In this document: piece after piece, positions 15,537-18,343 of the stretch | How positions within the stretch are numbered: the stretch's first letter is position 1 | How the letters are laid out: every line of letters starts with the position of its first letter | Source: Bacteroidales bacterium UBA2716 | GTDB taxonomy: Bacteria; Bacteroidota; Bacteroidia; Bacteroidales; UBA932 | Reading direction: 5' to 3' | Length of the DNA stretch: 18,343 bases | Assembly (NCBI GenBank): GCA_002354005.1 | Contig: DEKS01000052.1 | Location: 2,233-20,575, forward strand | Program-made: the position numbers and the translations under genes | Notes under the pieces: model-generated | What the model was told of the DNA's origin: nothing | Databases searched by the model: none | What the model saw: the letters and a program-made list of their open reading frames with translations, nothing else

Positions 15537-16985
15537 TTAGAGCTCCCGGCGAAGGCGGGCGGTGGGGATGTCCAGGAGGGCGCGGTACTTGGCAATGGTA
15601 CGGCGGGCCACCTTGTAGCCCTTGGCGGAGAGGCCCTCTACCAGTTCGTCGTCCGTGAGCGGATTGCGCTTGTCTTCGGCGTCCACCATTTCGCGCAGGG
15701 CCTTCTTGATTTCGCGGGTAGAAACTTCCTCACCCTCGCTGTTTTCCAGTCCTTCGGAGAAGAAGTATTTGAGCGGGAAAATGCCAAAGTGGGTCTCGAT
15801 CCACTTGCTGTTCACTACGCGGGAGATGGTGGAGATATCAAAGCCGGTAATTTCTGCAATGTCCTTGAGAACCATGGGACGCAGGGAACTTTCGTCTCCG
15901 TCCACAAAGTAGTCGTGCTGGTAGTCGATGATGGCACGCATGGTGCTCTCCAGGGTGTTCTGGCGCTGGCGCAGGGCCTCGATGAACCATTTGGCCGAAT
16001 CAATCTTCTGCTTGACGAAGCTGGCGGCGTCTTTGTCGGCCTTGTTCTCCGACACGCGGCCCGTTTCCATGATTTCCGAGTACTTCTGGTTAATCCGAAG
16101 TTCCGGGATGGAGAAGCGCGGCATGCTCAGCAGCAGCTGCCCGTTTTCGTAGTCCAGGCGAAAGTCCGGCACCACCTGCTGGGCCTGGTCGTTGTAGGAA
16201 TCGTCAATTTGGCCGCCGGGGGAGGGATTCAGGCGACGGATTTCCTCCATCACGGCCTTGAGCTCGTCTGTAGAAAGGTGCAGGCGGCTCATGATTTTGG
16301 TGAAATGCCTGTTTTTGAAGGCGTCGAACTGCTCGCTCAGTACGCGGATGGCGTTTTCAACGGACGGGGTGCGTTTCTTGTTCTCCAGTTGAATCAGGAG
16401 GCACTCCCGCAGGTCTCGTGCGCCCACGCCGGAAGGCTCGAACTCCTGGACCACCCGGAGCATTTGCTCCACTTCTTCCGGAGTGGCCTCTACACCGGCG
16501 CGGAAGGCAAGGTCGTCTACCAGAGACTCAATGTCGCGGCGCAGGTAGCCGTCATCGTCCAGTGAGCCGATGATGAAGGAGGCGATGGTGCGCTGATGCT
16601 CCGTGAGGTTCCGGTAACCCAGCTGCTCCTGCAGGCTTTGGGTGAAACTTTGCTTGACGGAGAAGGTGTTGTACTCCGGGCGCTCATCCTTGCCCCAGTT
16701 GTTCACGTGGAGGTTGTAGGCGGGGATGTCGTCGTCCTGGGAACCGTAGCTGTCTTCCATGGACGTGCCCTGCTCTTTTTCTTCCACCTCCGAGATGGAG
16801 ACGTCGCGGGGCTCGTCTTCTCCTTTTTGCGGGGTGTCGTCTATGACGGGATTGTCGTTCAGGACCTCCCGGACATGCTGCTCCAGGGCTTGCACCGGCA
16901 TCTCTATCAGCTTGATGGTCTGAATTTGAAGCGGTGAGAGCTTCTGCTGCATTTTTTGCTCAAGTCCCTGTTTGATGGCAGCCAT
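15537..16985 (-). CDS. rpoN: RNA polymerase sigma-54 factor RpoN
   Basis: Sigma-54 directs RNA polymerase to -24/-12 promoters and needs an AAA+ enhancer-binding activator to open them. The 482-residue protein has the Gln/Leu-rich region I that contacts activators (about 5-52, QGLEQKMQQKLSPLQIQTIK), an acidic region II (about 53-90), a core-binding domain with the repeated LREC- and LNPSPGG-type segments, a helix-turn-helix region, and the C-terminal RpoN box ARRTIAKYR (about 460-468) that reads the -24 element. Length is normal. It is 3 nt after the SPOR gene and ends 206 nt before mraZ. No activator gene is in the window, so its regulon cannot be inferred here. Confidence 0.97.
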   Translation of the reverse strand: MAAIKQGLEQKMQQKLSPLQIQTIKLIEMPVQALEQHVREVLNDNPVIDDTPQKGEDEPRDVSISEVEEKEQGTSMEDSYGSQDDDIPAYNLHVNNWGKDERPEYNTFSVKQSFTQSLQEQLGYRNLTEHQRTIASFIIGSLDDDGYLRRDIESLVDDLAFRAGVEATPEEVEQMLRVVQEFEPSGVGARDLRECLLIQLENKKRTPSVENAIRVLSEQFDAFKNRHFTKIMSRLHLSTDELKAVMEEIRRLNPSPGGQIDDSYNDQAQQVVPDFRLDYENGQLLLSMPRFSIPELRINQKYSEIMETGRVSENKADKDAASFVKQKIDSAKWFIEALRQRQNTLESTMRAIIDYQHDYFVDGDESSLRPMVLKDIAEITGFDISTISRVVNSKWIETHFGIFPLKYFFSEGLENSEGEEVSTREIKKALREMVDAEDKRNPLTDDELVEGLSAKGYKVARRTIAKYRALLDIPTARLRREL

Positions 16986-16988
16986 GAC

Positions 16989-17447
16989 TTAGCGGGGGTA
17001 ATTGATGCTTTCCTTGATGATGAAGGCGGTGGGATAGGTCCCCTTGAGGGCGTTGTAAATGCGCAGGGCCTCGTCCTTGGTGCGGAAATCGCCGATGCTC
17101 ACCTTGTAGTTGGGGCTTTCGAACGAGCGGTATACCATTACTTCCGGGAACTGTTTTTTGAGCAGCTGTTCAATGGCTTCGCTTTTGTCGCGGGCCTGCG
17201 GTCCGTTGTCGTAGAAAACACGGATACGGTAGCCGGAAATGGGCTTTTCTGCATTGTCCAGCACGTAATTCTGCAGGGCTTGACGGACCGGAGTGGTCTG
17301 GTCCACCGTGACGCCGGGCCCCATTACGGAAAGAATGTCCTTTCCTACCAGGGTGGAATCTACGGGGGCTACGCGGGTGGTATCCTGTGCCCGGACGGCA
17401 CCGGTTCCCACGAGGAAGAGCAACACTATAAGGAGTAACTTTTTCAT
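16989..17447 (-). CDS. Secreted SPOR-domain protein
   Basis: The 152-residue product begins with a clear Sec signal peptide (MKKLLLIVLLFLVGTGAVRA, cleavage likely after residue 20) and has no lipobox, so it should be periplasmic. After a linker of about 50 residues comes a SPOR domain (about 71-150) recognisable by SGYRIRVFYDNG, then FESPNYKVSIGDFRTKDEA. SPOR domains bind peptidoglycan glycan strands lacking stem peptides, which accumulate at division sites. Such a function would fit the nearby dcw cluster, though this particular protein has no assigned role. It lies between the lipoprotein (2 nt) and rpoN (3 nt). The start is preceded by an A-rich stretch, not a Shine-Dalgarno site. Confidence 0.88.
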   Translation of the reverse strand: MKKLLLIVLLFLVGTGAVRAQDTTRVAPVDSTLVGKDILSVMGPGVTVDQTTPVRQALQNYVLDNAEKPISGYRIRVFYDNGPQARDKSEAIEQLLKKQFPEVMVYRSFESPNYKVSIGDFRTKDEALRIYNALKGTYPTAFIIKESINYPR

Positions 17448-17449
17448 TT

Positions 17450-17920
17450 TTACTTGGTAAATTGGGAAATATCCAGGTCTCTAAAATGGTACGGGGCACG
17501 CAGAACACCGTTTTTCCGGAGGGCGGCCTGGATGTCTACATCGGCCGTGAGCCCGGTCAGGGAGCCTTTGGAGGCAATGACCAGCACTTCCAGGATGGAG
17601 ACGCCGTCGGCCAGGGTGACGGTGCAGGGGAGGGCATACACTTGTTCTGCATTGCCTTCCAGTTCCATGCCTCCCGTGATAAAGTGGGCGAGATCTTTTC
17701 CCTGGTAGCGGATGACACCGGAAATATGGTTTACGGCGAACTTCCGGGCGGGGTTGTTAATGCCCAGCATGAGTTTGGCGTCTACTGAGCGGGGGGAGGT
17801 GGGGACAATGTACGACACACCAACGGAGGTAATGGCAATGTCCTTCACTTTGGACATGCCGCAGCTGCAAACGAGGAGGGCCGCTGCAAAAAACAGGCCG
17901 ATATGCTTGAGTAGTTTCAC
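17450..17920 (-). CDS. LEA type 2-like lipoprotein
   Basis: The product has about 156 residues. It begins with KLLKHIGLFFAAALLVCSC, a type II signal peptide whose lipobox VCSC makes the second cysteine the lipidation site, so it is predicted to be membrane-anchored in the envelope. The mature part resembles the LEA type 2/WHy beta-sandwich family: a hydrophobic strand, INNPARKFAVNHISGVIRYQGKDLA, then alternating strands. The function of such bacterial lipoproteins is unknown. Both candidate starts are GTG, at 17926 and 17920; I prefer 17920 (GTG AAA CTA) because it gives the usual Met-Lys signal peptide and lies just downstream of a -7 promoter element that the other start would overlap. It probably forms an operon with the SPOR gene and rpoN. 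Confidence 0.75.
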   Translation of the reverse strand: MKLLKHIGLFFAAALLVCSCGMSKVKDIAITSVGVSYIVPTSPRSVDAKLMLGINNPARKFAVNHISGVIRYQGKDLAHFITGGMELEGNAEQVYALPCTVTLADGVSILEVLVIASKGSLTGLTADVDIQAALRKNGVLRAPYHFRDLDISQFTK

Positions 17921-17925
17921 GGACA

Positions 17926-17933
17926 CAAAGGTA
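17926..17933 (-). promoter_or_regulatory. Putative promoter -7 element before the lipoprotein gene
   Basis: The minus strand reads TACCTTTG, identical to the element before mraZ and matching TAnnTTTG. It lies in the 24-nt gap after miaB and ends 5 nt before the GTG at 17920. Transcription would start about at the start codon. No clear -33 TTTG is seen at the normal distance. Confidence 0.5.
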
Positions 17934-17944
17934 GTGAAAATTTT

Positions 17945-18343
17945 CTATTTACAGATAAGGGTGGCGGAAGTGCTGTCCACCACTGTCACGGTGGTGTAGG
18001 TGCCGGCCTGGCGGCCTTCTGCAGGGAAAACGCACATCATGTTGTTGGACGCGCGCCCGCACAGCTGCGCCGGATCCCGTTTGGAAGGGCCTTCCACCAG
18101 CACTTCCACCGTCTTCCCAATCATGGCGCGGTATCGTTCCAGGGATTTTCGGTTTTGCAGGTCGATAATCTGGTTCAGGCGCCGGTTCTTGACCTCCGCG
18201 GGGACATCGTCCTGCATGGTGCGGTTGGCCAGGGTGCCCGGGCGGTCCGAATAGGCAAACATGAAGGCCCAGTCAAAGCCTACCTCCTCCATGAGGCTGA
18301 GGGTTTGCGCATGGTCTTCCTCCGTTTCCGAGCAAAAACCGGC
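17945..18343 (-). CDS. miaB: tRNA 2-methylthio-N6-dimethylallyladenosine synthase MiaB, C-terminal part
   Basis: This is the last 132 codons of a gene that runs off the window; the frame is open to the edge. MiaB is a radical-SAM iron-sulfur enzyme that methylthiolates i6A37 in tRNAs. The visible part starts in the end of the radical-SAM domain with GFCSETEEDH (most family members have GFPGETEEDF or similar), then WAFMFAYSDRPGT and VKNRRLNQIIDLQ. A TRAM domain follows (about the last 65 residues, from GKTVEVLVEG to SATLICK), which binds tRNA. MiaB is favoured over MtaB or RimO by the FxYSxRPGT sequence. The radical-SAM CxxxCxxC motif is outside the window, so activity cannot be judged. Relation to the downstream operon is only proximity. 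Confidence 0.92.
   Translation of the reverse strand, partial: AGFCSETEEDHAQTLSLMEEVGFDWAFMFAYSDRPGTLANRTMQDDVPAEVKNRRLNQIIDLQNRKSLERYRAMIGKTVEVLVEGPSKRDPAQLCGRASNNMMCVFPAEGRQAGTYTTVTVVDSTSATLICK

Noticed and set aside
1..18343. A novel defence, biosynthetic or mobile system hidden in the window.
   Set aside because: All but about 300 bases are accounted for by recognisable housekeeping genes in conserved order; no integrase, transposase, toxin-antitoxin pair or orphan cassette is visible.

Overview
The window is a GC-rich chromosomal segment, almost certainly from a Bacteroidota bacterium (probably order Bacteroidales). This is inferred from the gene order, MraY with a large extra loop, FtsI ending in a PASTA domain, FtsA with a long charged linker, and two promoter-like elements matching the Bacteroidota -7 consensus TAnnTTTG. 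Every gene I can support lies on the minus strand, so transcription runs from high to low coordinates. No tRNA, rRNA, IS element, prophage, CRISPR array or obvious transferred segment is visible.

Upstream block (18343 to 15537): the 3' end of miaB (tRNA methylthiolation), a small LEA-type lipoprotein, a secreted SPOR-domain protein and rpoN (sigma-54). The last three are packed with gaps of 2-3 nt and look like one operon, with a TAnnTTTG element immediately before the lipoprotein start. Behind rpoN lies a 206-nt intergenic region. It holds two near-identical hairpin repeats, the second followed by T6 and terminator-like, and then a repeat-rich promoter/operator region for mraZ.

Main block (15330 to 11): a complete division and cell wall (dcw) cluster in the order mraZ, rsmH, ftsL, ftsI, murE, mraY, murD, ftsW, murG, murC, ftsQ, ftsA, ftsZ. 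Genes overlap by 1 or 4 nt or are separated by at most 13 nt, so it is probably one transcription unit. MurE, MurD and MurC build the UDP-MurNAc-peptide, MraY and MurG make lipid I and lipid II, FtsW and FtsI polymerise and crosslink septal peptidoglycan, and FtsQ, FtsL, FtsA and FtsZ form the divisome. murF and ddl are not in the window.

Nothing here is a wholly new system. The most unusual items are: (1) a repeat-like palindromic element inserted in frame near the N-terminus of MurE; (2) tandem 10-bp repeats at the mraZ promoter, probably an autoregulatory operator; (3) a duplicated hairpin between rpoN and mraZ; (4) three genes (rsmH, ftsL, ftsZ) with an identical AGGAGG-N8-ATG arrangement, unexpected in a phylum that mostly ignores Shine-Dalgarno sequences; (5) a promoter element abutting a GTG start, suggesting a leaderless or near-leaderless mRNA.
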